The notes: generated by a model from the sequence alone, not told the origin. Shown: positions 18,420 to 26,923, counted from the stretch's first letter. The stretch: DNA of 64,000 nt from Chitinophaga ginsengisegetis (GCF_900168065.1 NZ_FUZZ01000005.1:372001-436000), one strand, 5' to 3'. Program-made: numbers and translations.

Positions 18420-19001
18420 ATGTATTTATTCGGCGCAGGCGGACACGCTAAAGTGATTATCGAAATATTACAATCCCGGGGAATCCCTGTGGACGGTTTG
18501 TTTGATAGCAACCCGGATATAAAGCAGATCTGGCAGTACCCGGTAACAGCGTATTCGCCCGCATTATCATCTCCGGAAATTATTATCTCCATAGGTAAAA
18601 ATTCAACCCGGAAAACCATTTCAGAACAACTGCCGGGCCGCTTCGGAATGGCCCTGCATCCGCGGGCCAATATCTCCGTTACTGCCATGATCGCAGAAGG
18701 AACAGTGGTGATGGCCGGTGCTACCATTAATGTCGACGTGCTGATTGGCAGGCATTGCATCATCAACACCAATGCTTCGGTAGATCATGATTGTGTGCTT
18801 GAAGATTTCGTTCACATTTCCCCTAACGTAGCCTTATGTGGAAATGTAAGGGTGGGGGAAGGCGCACATGTTGGCGCCGGCGCTGTAGTTATTCCTGGTA
18901 TTACTATTGGCAAATGGGCCGTGATCGGCGCCGGCGCTGTAGTTACCAAAGATATTCCTGATCATAGTGTAGCGGTGGGAAACCCCGCACGTAAAAGATA
19001 A
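18420..19001 (+). CDS. PglD/NeuD-type sugar O/N-acetyltransferase
   Basis: A 193-residue acetyltransferase. The N-terminal Rossmann-like half begins LFGAGGHAKVIIEIL, and the C-terminal half is a left-handed beta-helix of hexapeptide repeats (about residues 85-180). The motif NASVDHDC contains the His expected to act as the base in PglD, and the C terminus VAVGNPARKR is typical. Family members N-acetylate a UDP-4-amino-4,6-dideoxy sugar made by a PglE-type aminotransferase. The adjacent genes on both sides (PglC-like and PglE-like) support that role. Confidence 0.88.
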   Translation: MYLFGAGGHAKVIIEILQSRGIPVDGLFDSNPDIKQIWQYPVTAYSPALSSPEIIISIGKNSTRKTISEQLPGRFGMALHPRANISVTAMIAEGTVVMAGATINVDVLIGRHCIINTNASVDHDCVLEDFVHISPNVALCGNVRVGEGAHVGAGAVVIPGITIGKWAVIGAGAVVTKDIPDHSVAVGNPARKR

Positions 19002-19020
19002 ACGCAAAAAAATTATCGTC

Positions 19021-20199
19021 ATGAACAAAAAAATATGGTTATCGTCGCCTCATATGGGATCAAATGAACAGGTGTATGTGAAAGACGTATTTGATTCCAA
19101 CTGGATCGCCCCTTTAGGCGCCTATGTGGATGGATTTGAAAAAGATCTTGCAGACTATACGCATACTGCATATGCCGCGGCTTTGTCGTCCGGAACAGGC
19201 GCGCTGCACCTTGCCCTGATATTGGCAGGTGTGGGTGCAGGCGATGAAGTGATTTGCCAGAGCATGACCTTCTCTGCGTCAGCCAACCCAATTGCTTACC
19301 TGGGCGCAACGCCTGTTTTTGTTGACAGTGAAACCAGTACCTGGAATATGGACCCGGTGCTGCTGGAGCAGGCCGTGAAAGACAGGATTGCAAAAGGTAA
19401 GAAGCCTAAAGCCATTATCCCTGTTCATTTGTACGGCATGCCGGCACAAATGAATGAAATCATGGAAATAGCCAACCGCTATGAAATCCCGGTAATTGAA
19501 GATGCGGCGGAAGCATTGGGTTCGCTATATCACGGACAGCCATGCGGCAGCATCGGCAAGCTGGGGATTCTTAGTTTTAACGGCAATAAGATCATCACCA
19601 CCAGCGGTGGCGGCGCCCTGATAGGCAATGATGAAGCGGCCATCAGCAAAGCCCGCTTCCTGGCTACACAGGCCCGTGATCCTGCTCCGCATTATGAACA
19701 CACGCACATCGGTTACAACTACCGGATGAGCAATGTTTGCGCTGCTATCGGCCGCGGACAAATGGAAGTGCTGGACGTGAGAGTGTCCCAGAGAAGAGCC
19801 AACTACCAGCATTATGTTGAGCAGTTGTCAGATCTGCCAGGTGTTACGCTGGTAGCGGAACCAACCGGTTTTTTCAGTAACCGCTGGCTTTCCACTATCC
19901 TGATTGACCCGGTGCTGAGCAATGGCATTACCCGTGAAACGGTGCGCCTTGCACTCGAGAAAGAAAATATTGAGTCCAGGCCATTATGGAAACCCATGCA
20001 CATGCAGCCGGTTTTTGAACACGCGCCTGCATATGTAAACGGTGTTTCAGAAAACCTGTTTAATAATGGACTGTGCCTGCCGAGTGGATCTAATCTCACC
20101 ACAACAGATCTTTCAAACGTTACAAATCGTATAAAGGAATTATTCGCGGGGAATACAGCAGAAGTAAACGTTTCCCGTGCTTATGCTCCGCAGGAATAA
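19021..20199 (+). CDS. DegT/DnrJ/EryC1/StrS-family sugar aminotransferase (PglE-like)
   Basis: A 392-residue PLP enzyme that transaminates a UDP-4-keto-6-deoxy sugar. Conserved elements are SSGTGALHLALILAGVGAGD, IPVIEDAAEALGS (Asp that holds the pyridine nitrogen) and the PLP lysine in SFNGNKIITTSGGG (Lys190). The start IWLSSPHMGSNEQVYV resembles PglE/LegC-type enzymes. It follows the PglD-like gene by 19 bp. The 4,6-dehydratase that would make its substrate (PglF type) is not in the window, so it must be upstream of base 1 or elsewhere. Last gene of the tightly packed part of the operon. Confidence 0.9.
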   Translation: MNKKIWLSSPHMGSNEQVYVKDVFDSNWIAPLGAYVDGFEKDLADYTHTAYAAALSSGTGALHLALILAGVGAGDEVICQSMTFSASANPIAYLGATPVFVDSETSTWNMDPVLLEQAVKDRIAKGKKPKAIIPVHLYGMPAQMNEIMEIANRYEIPVIEDAAEALGSLYHGQPCGSIGKLGILSFNGNKIITTSGGGALIGNDEAAISKARFLATQARDPAPHYEHTHIGYNYRMSNVCAAIGRGQMEVLDVRVSQRRANYQHYVEQLSDLPGVTLVAEPTGFFSNRWLSTILIDPVLSNGITRETVRLALEKENIESRPLWKPMHMQPVFEHAPAYVNGVSENLFNNGLCLPSGSNLTTTDLSNVTNRIKELFAGNTAEVNVSRAYAPQE

Positions 20200-20203
20200 G
20201 TTC

Positions 20204-20298
20204 ATTAGGATGATTACGCTGATTTTATTTTCCTTTGCAGGAAATTTATTTTTCCAACCAGGTTTTTGAGAAGATAAAATCAGCGTAATCATCTTAAT
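20204..20298. repeat. Inverted repeat of the GATTACGCTGATT family
   Basis: Arms at 20204-20228 and 20274-20298 are complementary over 25 bp with one G.T pair; the inner 20 bp (20209-20228 and 20274-20293) match perfectly. A small inner hairpin TTTCC/GGAAA lies at 20229-20244. The element sits right after the stop of the PglE-like gene and before the T9SS protein gene, so it may end or attenuate the long operon. It has no T-tract. It shares the ATTACGCTGATT core with the larger elements at 44672, 47165 and 61714. Confidence 0.75.
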
Positions 20299-20352
20299 CG
20301 TTTTAATCCTGAGAAAGACAAAAGGCTTTCTGTTCTCAAAAACATACTAACT

Positions 20353-21930
20353 ATGAAACCACTGCTGTTAAAATATTCCGATATTATGTACGGTGTATGT
20401 AAACACCTTGCAGCAGTATTGTTCTGTACTATGAGCGCCTTGCATCCCCTTACCGCGCAGAATATTCTACTGAAAAATCCTTCCCTGGAAGGAACCCCGG
20501 GGCAGGGTAAAGTGCCCCCTTCCTGGAGAGGAAGAAATACGCCTGATATACAACCGGGCACTCTCAATATCACACAACCCGCTTCGGATGGAGCAACTTA
20601 TATAGGACTGCACAGCGGTCCCGCATGGCTGGAATCCATTAGCCAGGAGGTGCCGCTTATTGGCGGTAAAAGTTATACGGTATCAATGGATCTCGCCTAT
20701 GCTCCTGAATACGCATTCCTGGCCTGTTACGCAAACCTTACGGTGTATGGCGGCAATGCCCCCAGCGATACAGCGGAAAGACTGGCAAGTACCGGCGCTT
20801 TCTTTCATACCAACTGGAAGCGCTATACTTTTGTTTTTCATCCTACCCGCAACTATAAGTTTATCACTTTCATGGCCGATCCGGCCATTCCCTGCGATAA
20901 AAGTATTTATGGTTCTGCACTGTTGATAGATAATATTTCTGCTGCACTGCTGGAAACGCCGCAGCTTTCCCTCACGCTGAAACATACCTGTAAAGGGGAA
21001 CGCACCGGTGAGGCAAGCGTGAGCATTACCGGGGTTACCAGCAATTGTACAATCCGCTGGAGCCCGGGCGGGGAAACCACTTCACGCATCACCGGGCTGG
21101 CGCCCGGCGATTACGAGGTAACGGTAACACATCCCAATGGCGTGAGCGTAACAAAACGCGCCACGATTATTGGAAAAGAAGTGAAAAGTAAAGTGACCGT
21201 AACGCCTTCGCCGTGTTATGGCGACAACAATAATACCATCGCACTGGAAACTGATGGCGGTACGCCGCCCTATCGTTATTATTTCAACGGCAGTACCAGC
21301 GGTACCTATACGCCTTCTTTCCCAAAACTGTCGCCGGGCAATTATAGTGTGCTGGTGAAGGATGAAGAAAATTGTGCTGAGCAATTGGATCGTATTGAAG
21401 TGGTGGAGCCTTCGCCGGTGAGCATTGCAGGAGTGCGTAAAAAAGATGTGAGCTGCACTACCACGATGGATGGAAAGATCATGCTGGATATCACGGGAGG
21501 TACGCCTCCTTATGCATATAGCCTGGATAATGGCCACTGGCAGGGAGATAGCAGCTGGTCGGGGTTAGACGCGGGCACGTTTCATTTCAAAGTGAAGGAT
21601 GCACACAGTTGTGAAGTTGATGGCAGCGCGGATATAATCCGCAATGTCCGTGAATGCGCCGTTTTCGTACCCACTGCATTCTCTCCCAACGGCGACGGGC
21701 AAAATGACCTGTTCCGGGCAAAAGTACACGACGATGTACATGATTACAAGCTGGAAGTGTATACCCGCTGGGGACAAACGGTATTCAGTACCAACAGTCC
21801 GGATGGCGCGTGGGACGGCCTCTTCAAAGGAAAGATGTTACCAACGGCCGCTTATGTATGGGTGCTTTTGTATACTGACAGTAAGCAGCAGGCGAGAAAG
21901 CAAACCGGTTCGGTGATGCTGATCCGCTGA
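20353..21930 (+). CDS. Secreted SprB-repeat protein with T9SS type B (gliding-motility) C-terminal domain
   Basis: A 525-residue exported protein. After a signal peptide (residues 1-35; ATG codons at 20353 and 20386 are both possible) comes a beta-sandwich region, then three SprB-like repeats (about 215-270, 280-355, 360-425), recognised by the recurrent GGTPPYRYYFNG / GGTPPYAYSLDN pattern with cysteines. The C terminus is a gliding-motility-associated domain: VFVPTAFSPNGDGQNDLF, LEVYTRWGQTVF and the final AAYVWVLLY region, the type B signal for type IX secretion. It would be displayed on or released from the cell surface, perhaps binding the polymer made by the upstream operon; that link is inference. 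It ends directly against the convergent phosphatase gene with no gap. Confidence 0.88.
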   Translation: MKPLLLKYSDIMYGVCKHLAAVLFCTMSALHPLTAQNILLKNPSLEGTPGQGKVPPSWRGRNTPDIQPGTLNITQPASDGATYIGLHSGPAWLESISQEVPLIGGKSYTVSMDLAYAPEYAFLACYANLTVYGGNAPSDTAERLASTGAFFHTNWKRYTFVFHPTRNYKFITFMADPAIPCDKSIYGSALLIDNISAALLETPQLSLTLKHTCKGERTGEASVSITGVTSNCTIRWSPGGETTSRITGLAPGDYEVTVTHPNGVSVTKRATIIGKEVKSKVTVTPSPCYGDNNNTIALETDGGTPPYRYYFNGSTSGTYTPSFPKLSPGNYSVLVKDEENCAEQLDRIEVVEPSPVSIAGVRKKDVSCTTTMDGKIMLDITGGTPPYAYSLDNGHWQGDSSWSGLDAGTFHFKVKDAHSCEVDGSADIIRNVRECAVFVPTAFSPNGDGQNDLFRAKVHDDVHDYKLEVYTRWGQTVFSTNSPDGAWDGLFKGKMLPTAAYVWVLLYTDSKQQARKQTGSVMLIR

Positions 21931-22671
21931 TTATAGTGCGGCGTTGCCGAATGGATAGGCTTCCAGTGTTTTGCGGAGCTTCGTGTTTTTGGCAATGCCG
22001 GCAATGGCGCGCAGGTGCTTCTCGTGATGAAGGTCGGTGCCGATCAGGTCCAGTAAGCCGGCAGCCATGAGTTTTTCAGCCGCCTGTTGTACATGTTTTC
22101 CATAGTAGCCGGTGAGCGACAACAGGTTAAGCTGCAACAGGCAGCCCTGTTGTTTCAATTGTTCGTACTGCGGTATGTTAGCGTGGTAATAGCCATATCT
22201 CTCGGGGTGGGCCAGTACCGGCTGATAGCCGGCCGCCTGTATATCAAACAGCCATTGTGCCAGTTGTGGCGGGGCCGACATAAACGAAATTTCCACCAGT
22301 ACCATATTCCCGGAGATGGTAAGCAGCGGTTGCTGCATCAATGGCACAAACTGTTCATCAAGATAGTATTCTGCAGCAAAGTGAAAAGGAAGCGGGCTGT
22401 TTTTCCGGAGCAGCTCCTGTTGTACCTGCTGATATGGATCGGTTAAGGTGCCGGCGGAATTGGGATACCGGTCCATCATGATGTGTGGGGTGGTAATAAT
22501 TTTCCGGATCCCCATTGCCTGCAATTGTTCAATAAAATGTAAAGACGTAGCCACGTCGGGTACGCCATCATCCACACCCGGTACAAGATGCGAGTGGATA
22601 TCTGTCGTCATAAATGCCAGCAGATCTGCAGGTGGTACTGTTTCGGTATTTTTTTTTCTGAAAAAAAGCAT
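21931..22671 (-). CDS. PHP-type protein-tyrosine phosphatase (YwqE/CpsB/Wzb-analogue)
   Basis: A 246-residue PHP-domain phosphatase that removes phosphate from the tyrosine tail of BY kinases. Metal-binding motifs are visible: DIHSHLVPGVDDG (His26, His28), TTPHIM, LAHPERYGY and GTDLHHEKH. It is convergent to the exopolysaccharide operon and is the natural partner of the kinase at 807-3200. The upstream region carries CGGACTTTTG on the minus strand (22710-22701), a sequence also found upstream of the next gene (23219-23210), a possible -7 box variant. Cytoplasmic, no signal peptide. Confidence 0.9.
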   Translation of the reverse strand: MLFFRKKNTETVPPADLLAFMTTDIHSHLVPGVDDGVPDVATSLHFIEQLQAMGIRKIITTPHIMMDRYPNSAGTLTDPYQQVQQELLRKNSPLPFHFAAEYYLDEQFVPLMQQPLLTISGNMVLVEISFMSAPPQLAQWLFDIQAAGYQPVLAHPERYGYYHANIPQYEQLKQQGCLLQLNLLSLTGYYGKHVQQAAEKLMAAGLLDLIGTDLHHEKHLRAIAGIAKNTKLRKTLEAYPFGNAAL

Positions 22672-22718
22672 AATAATGGTTCCTCAATAAAGCGATGATA
22701 CAAAAGTCCGCTTTGTTA

Positions 22719-23189
22719 TCACACAATCAGTGCCACAATTTCTTCCAGGTATTGCTGATCAGTAACATCAAAATGAGCAAGATGTTCACTATCCACATCC
22801 AGTATGGCCGTTACTTCGCCATTGCGGATTATCGGTACCACTATCTCAGATTTTGATAAGCTGCTGCAGGCGATGTGTCCGGGGAAGGCTTCCACGTCCG
22901 GCACAATAAGCGTACGGGCCTGTGCCCAGCTGCTGCCGCAAACACCCCTGTTCTTACGGATACGGGTACACGCTACCGGACCCTGAAAAGGACCAAGCAC
23001 CAGTTCATCTTCTTTCACCAGGTAAAAGCCTACCCAGAGCCATCCAAACTGCTCTTTCAGCGCAGCGGCCACATTGGCCATATTGGCCACCAGGTCGGTT
23101 TCCCCTTCCAGTAATCCTTTGATCTGGGGAAGAAGGGAAGTGTACTGCTCCGCTTTATTTCCTTTGACGATTTGTAAGTCTTCTGCCAT
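22719..23189 (-). CDS. Free methionine-(R)-sulfoxide reductase (GAF domain, fRMsr)
   Basis: A 156-residue GAF-domain enzyme that reduces free methionine-R-sulfoxide, using thioredoxin for turnover. The three redox cysteines are present with the family spacing: Cys74 in VACTRI, Cys84 in RGVCGSS and Cys108 in HIACSSLSKSEIVVP. The surrounding LDVDSEHLAHFD block is also typical. It lies 47 bp upstream of the phosphatase gene on the same strand, but both have their own CGGACTTTTG upstream element, so they may be transcribed separately. Confidence 0.92.
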   Translation of the reverse strand: MAEDLQIVKGNKAEQYTSLLPQIKGLLEGETDLVANMANVAAALKEQFGWLWVGFYLVKEDELVLGPFQGPVACTRIRKNRGVCGSSWAQARTLIVPDVEAFPGHIACSSLSKSEIVVPIIRNGEVTAILDVDSEHLAHFDVTDQQYLEEIVALIV

Positions 23190-23350
23190 TTTCGTGGTTG
23201 TTAATATTGCAAAAGTCCGGAAAATTTATATTATATTTATCTAAGTAACCGTTAAAGTATTGCTGTTAACCACTCAACCAATTATTATTTGTTTAAGTAT
23301 AGTTTTTTGCTTCTTTGTCCTATTTTCATCTGCCGGAAGCGTAATTAAAA

Positions 23351-23358
23351 TATCTTTG
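23351..23358 (+). promoter_or_regulatory. -7 box (TATCTTTG) of idi
   Basis: TATCTTTG fits the Bacteroidota -7 consensus TAnnTTTG exactly and ends only 7 bp before the idi ATG at 23366. Transcription would start within a few bases of the start codon, so the mRNA is probably leaderless or nearly so. I see no clear -33 TTTG at the ideal distance. Confidence 0.5.
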
Positions 23359-23365
23359 ACAGTCT

Positions 23366-23899
23366 ATGAAATCACCGGATGTAATATTAGTGAACGAACA
23401 GGATGAGGCTATTGGAACGATGGAGAAGATGGAAGCCCACGAGAAAGGGTTGCTCCATCGCGCTTTTTCTGTATTTATCATCAATGATGCAGGCGAGATT
23501 TTATTGCAGCGCAGGGCGCTGGAGAAATATCATTCTGCCGGGCTATGGACCAACGCCTGTTGCAGCCACCCTTATCCAGGGGAAGATACTGCGTCAGCAG
23601 CGCACCGGCGTTTAAAAGAAGAAATGGGATTCGATTGTGACCTGCAGGAAATTTTTTCTTTTACTTACAGAACCGGTTTTGATAACGGGTTAACCGAACA
23701 TGAATTTGATCATGTATTGCTGGGTACCTATAATGGCAGCATATTTCCCGAAGCCTCCGAGGTGTGTGATTACCGCTATCTGTCACCCGGCGAAATACTT
23801 GAATTAATGGAAAAAGAACCGGCTGCGTTTACCATCTGGTTCCATCGCGCACTACCATTGGTACTGCAATATCTCGGTACGCCGGTCAGCGCTGTTTAA
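23366..23899 (+). CDS. idi: Isopentenyl-diphosphate delta-isomerase, type I
   Basis: A 177-residue Nudix-fold enzyme that interconverts IPP and DMAPP, the precursors of all isoprenoids. The catalytic cysteine is in WTNACCSHP (Cys66, matching the second cysteine position), the Nudix-like helix is AAHRRLKEEMGF, and the catalytic acid is in LTEHEFDHV (Glu113). Length is normal for bacterial type I enzymes. The start is fixed by the usual N terminus with VILVNEQDEAIGTMEK. The terpene synthase gene follows 211 bp later on the same strand, so the isomerase may help feed it, although a housekeeping role is equally possible. Confidence 0.95.
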   Translation: MKSPDVILVNEQDEAIGTMEKMEAHEKGLLHRAFSVFIINDAGEILLQRRALEKYHSAGLWTNACCSHPYPGEDTASAAHRRLKEEMGFDCDLQEIFSFTYRTGFDNGLTEHEFDHVLLGTYNGSIFPEASEVCDYRYLSPGEILELMEKEPAAFTIWFHRALPLVLQYLGTPVSAV

Positions 23900-24110
23900 T
23901 TAAATTTTTATTTTACTATGCCAGTTTTTTTACTGTTAACCGGGTTGTTTTAATTTAAGAGATTATACACACCTATCTGCCTTGTTTTCTGCTTTTAAGT
24001 AGCGGATGTTTACCTGTGCCCGCTCCTTTGCACCCTTCCGGGATTCCCTCCCGGTAATGCCAACGTCATTTTTATTACCCACCATAGTTAACTATTAAAC
24101 CAAAAGACAC

Positions 24111-25085
24111 ATGACAACCATCCAAATGCCAACTGTCAGTTATCCATTCCCTTCCGGCGTTAACCAACACGCAGATGAAGCCCAGCAACACATTGCTTCC
24201 TGGGTACAAACTTATGGTCTGATCACCTCCGAGCTTGCCTGGCGGCGCTTTGAGAAAGCCCGTTTCGCCTGGCTGGCAGCCAGGGCCTTTCCTGATGCGG
24301 CTTTGCACGAGCTTTGCATCATCGCGGATTTTAACACCTGGCTGTTTATCCTTGATGATCAGTGCGATGAAGCTGCTACGGGGCGCAAAGCCGATTACCT
24401 CAAAAGCATGATGTCCGGGTTAATGGATATCATGCGTCATAACCGCCAGGTGACCCTGGAAAGCGGCGGCCCGCTGGCGGCAGCCCTGAGCAGCATATGG
24501 GAACGTATGCGCGCCATCGGCAGCCCGGCCTGGCGCCTGCGCTTTATCCGTAGCATGGACGATTATTTCACATCCTGTATCTGGGAAGCCGAAAACCGCG
24601 AGGCGGGTATTGTTCCCTCCGTGGCCGATTATGTACATATGCGGCCCTTTACAGGCGCCCTCCTGGCGGATATTGAAGCGATAGAGATTATTGAGAAAGT
24701 GTATCTCAGCCGGGAAATAATAGAACAGCCCCTGATACAGCGCATGATCCAGGCCTGCAACAATATTGTTTGCTGGGCCAACGACCTGTTTTCCTGCACG
24801 AAAGAAGCCAGGCAGGGCGATGTGCATAACCTGGTGCTGGTGCTGCAACATGCGCGGCAATGCAGTCTCCAGGAGGCTATTAATGAAGCCACCCGGATGC
24901 ACAACGAAGAAGTAGCCATTTTCGTTACGCTGGAAAAACTGCTTCCCCTGAAAGGCGTTGAAACCGATTATGAATTGTTAAGGTACGTGTCTGTGCTCCG
25001 TTCCTGGATTACAGGCAATTACGACTGGAGTGTGAAAGATACCGGCCGCTATGGTATGGCCATGGGAGATGTGGTAGCAGCGTAG
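24111..25085 (+). CDS. Class I terpene synthase
   Basis: A 324-residue enzyme that ionises and cyclises a prenyl diphosphate. All hallmark elements are present: the aspartate-rich DDQCDE (residues 82-87), the pyrophosphate-sensor Arg178 exactly 46 residues before the NSE triad, the NSE triad NDLFSCTKE (Asn224, Ser228, Glu232), and a C-terminal Arg-Tyr pair (313-314). The enzyme therefore looks active. Product (sesqui- or diterpene) cannot be read from sequence. Chitinophaga pinensis is known to carry such synthases. No P450 or other tailoring gene lies nearby. An intrinsic terminator follows at 25086-25112. Confidence 0.92.
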   Translation: MTTIQMPTVSYPFPSGVNQHADEAQQHIASWVQTYGLITSELAWRRFEKARFAWLAARAFPDAALHELCIIADFNTWLFILDDQCDEAATGRKADYLKSMMSGLMDIMRHNRQVTLESGGPLAAALSSIWERMRAIGSPAWRLRFIRSMDDYFTSCIWEAENREAGIVPSVADYVHMRPFTGALLADIEAIEIIEKVYLSREIIEQPLIQRMIQACNNIVCWANDLFSCTKEARQGDVHNLVLVLQHARQCSLQEAINEATRMHNEEVAIFVTLEKLLPLKGVETDYELLRYVSVLRSWITGNYDWSVKDTGRYGMAMGDVVAA

Positions 25086-25112
25086 AAGAGCGCCTGTGGC
25101 GCTTGTTTTTTC
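25086..25112 (+). terminator. Intrinsic terminator of the terpene synthase gene
   Basis: A 6-bp GC-rich stem AGCGCC/GGCGCT with a TGT loop is followed by TGTTTTTT, directly after the stop codon at 25085. Confidence 0.75.
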
Positions 25113-25141
25113 AGAAAGAAGCATACCGCCGCAGGCCTTTT

Positions 25142-26182
25142 TTATTTTCGTTCATTTCCCTGTTTCATCCGTTTTTCAATAAGCCGTCCCACCCACCAGA
25201 ACGACAGCGCCAGGATGCCAAAGAAGAGTCCCTTATTGGTGAAATCCCAGAGATATTCAAAATAGCGGGTATACAGGTCCAGCAGCAGGAAGGCAACACC
25301 CAGGTCGCGCAGCAGGTCGTCTTTTAACCGCAGCCCCAGCAGGAATACGCCGGCACACAGCACGGTGTAGATGATCACCCATTGCAATAAGTGAACCTGC
25401 CGTAATTGCTGCCATTCGTCCCAGGTACCACAGTTACCAAAAATAGAGATCAGCCAGCCGGAAATCAGCAACAGTAGCCAGCCCCCGCTCCACGTAATAT
25501 CCTTGATGGGCGCATATACTTTGAACTGACGCAGGAGCCAGGCCACACCGGTGAGCAGCACTCCCAGCAGGGCCATGCGGCAGGGGAGATTCATGCCCAG
25601 GAAATAAGCCGCGTCTCCGGTAAGGAAATAGGTGAGCTTTACGTAAGCCGGGATCAGGCAAAGCAGGGTGGCAACCCATAACAGCCGGGAGTGAAGCGTA
25701 ATACCCAGCACGCCGTAGCAGGCGGTAGCCAGCAACCAGAAGGCGCCATAATTGCCTTCCAGGTAGTTCACGCTTTTACCCAGGTAAACCACGCTCACGC
25801 CTATACTAAGAACAGGAAGCAGCCAGAAAAGTTCCCGGTTAAACGAAAACAGCGGTTGATGTTTATTACGGCGCCATCCTTCGTAACAAAGAAAAACAGT
25901 GAGCGCACCAAATACCAGGGCAATCACACTGTCGGTCAGCGAAAACTTCTTCCGGATAATCTCTATCCACTTTTCATCCAGCACCAGCGATCCGAAAGCC
26001 ATCAGCGCGCAGGATATGGCCGCAATAAAAATATAGAGTGTAAGGGTTTGCCAGTCGGTGTTCACCACTTTATAGCTTTTCTGCAGCTCGCCGGCCTGCT
26101 CATCGTTGATGAGGCGGTCACGCTGCCACGACTGAATAGCCCGTTGTACTATCTGCGCTTCCTTTTTGTCCAGTTCTAACAT
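25142..26182 (-). CDS. DUF2157 integral membrane protein
   Basis: A 346-residue protein. A cytoplasmic N terminus of about 45 residues (WQRDRLINDEQAGELQKSY, typical of DUF2157) is followed by about ten hydrophobic helices. No catalytic motif is visible and the function of the family is not known. It starts 11 bp after the stop of the DUF1211 gene, so the two membrane proteins are probably co-transcribed from the promoter at 26924-26931. Confidence 0.8.
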   Translation of the reverse strand: MLELDKKEAQIVQRAIQSWQRDRLINDEQAGELQKSYKVVNTDWQTLTLYIFIAAISCALMAFGSLVLDEKWIEIIRKKFSLTDSVIALVFGALTVFLCYEGWRRNKHQPLFSFNRELFWLLPVLSIGVSVVYLGKSVNYLEGNYGAFWLLATACYGVLGITLHSRLLWVATLLCLIPAYVKLTYFLTGDAAYFLGMNLPCRMALLGVLLTGVAWLLRQFKVYAPIKDITWSGGWLLLLISGWLISIFGNCGTWDEWQQLRQVHLLQWVIIYTVLCAGVFLLGLRLKDDLLRDLGVAFLLLDLYTRYFEYLWDFTNKGLFFGILALSFWWVGRLIEKRMKQGNERK

Positions 26183-26193
26183 AGGCTGCTTTT

Positions 26194-26913
26194 TCAGTTG
26201 TTTGCCCCCATTTTGTGTACCAGGCGGAGCGTATTGCGTTTCTTTATCTTTAAACGGAAATAATTAAACAAAGCCAGCGCAGGGATCAGCATATAACTGA
26301 TACGCTGGTACGCTGTATTCTCCGGGTACAGGAAATAGGTCATGGCTATGCAGGTGAAACCCGTTGCCATAGTGAGAAAGCCGTATTTAAACCGCTGGTA
26401 TAATAGTTCTTTTTCGGTATGATGACCGGCAATGGCCAGGTCCGGATTTTTCTGGAATACGTAATAGCTGATCCAGAACAAGGCTGCCAGGCAACCCGCC
26501 AGGTTACAGAGGTAGATAAAGAAAGGCAGCATAAAATGCGAACTGGTATGCAGCAACGCAGAAGTAGAAAAAGGAAACGTCACAATAAAAAATAAAAAGA
26601 AAAGATGCCGGTGAATCAATCCTTCATTGTAATTTTGGAGAAACCGGCATAATTGAAGATGCCGTACCCAGAAGTTCCCGATAAAGACAAAACTTACCAC
26701 GAATGTTAAAAATTCAATAGCGGTAGGTTCAAAAAAATCCCAATAGCCGTTGGCAGGCATTTTCCCCGGAAGGGCAGGCAGTTTTATTCCGATGATCAGT
26801 AATGTAATAGCAATGGCAAACACCGCATCACTGAAAAACATCAATCGCTCCAGCTCAAACTCACGATGAAACGGTTTGGGTTCTTTTATGACAGACATAG
26901 ACATAGTTAACAA
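26194..26913 (-). CDS. TMEM175/DUF1211-family membrane protein, putative potassium channel
   Basis: A 239-residue protein with six hydrophobic helices and the family signature RxxxFSD followed by a small-residue helix (RLMFFSDAVFAIAITLLIIG, Arg23 to Asp29). Bacterial TMEM175 homologues form potassium channels; that function is known for the family and is not tested here. The minus strand upstream has TATCTTTC (26931-26924), close to the -7 consensus. It is the first gene of a two-gene operon with the DUF2157 protein. Confidence 0.85.
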   Translation of the reverse strand: MLTMSMSVIKEPKPFHREFELERLMFFSDAVFAIAITLLIIGIKLPALPGKMPANGYWDFFEPTAIEFLTFVVSFVFIGNFWVRHLQLCRFLQNYNEGLIHRHLFFLFFIVTFPFSTSALLHTSSHFMLPFFIYLCNLAGCLAALFWISYYVFQKNPDLAIAGHHTEKELLYQRFKYGFLTMATGFTCIAMTYFLYPENTAYQRISYMLIPALALFNYFRLKIKKRNTLRLVHKMGANN

Positions 26914-26923
26914 TAACTTTTCC

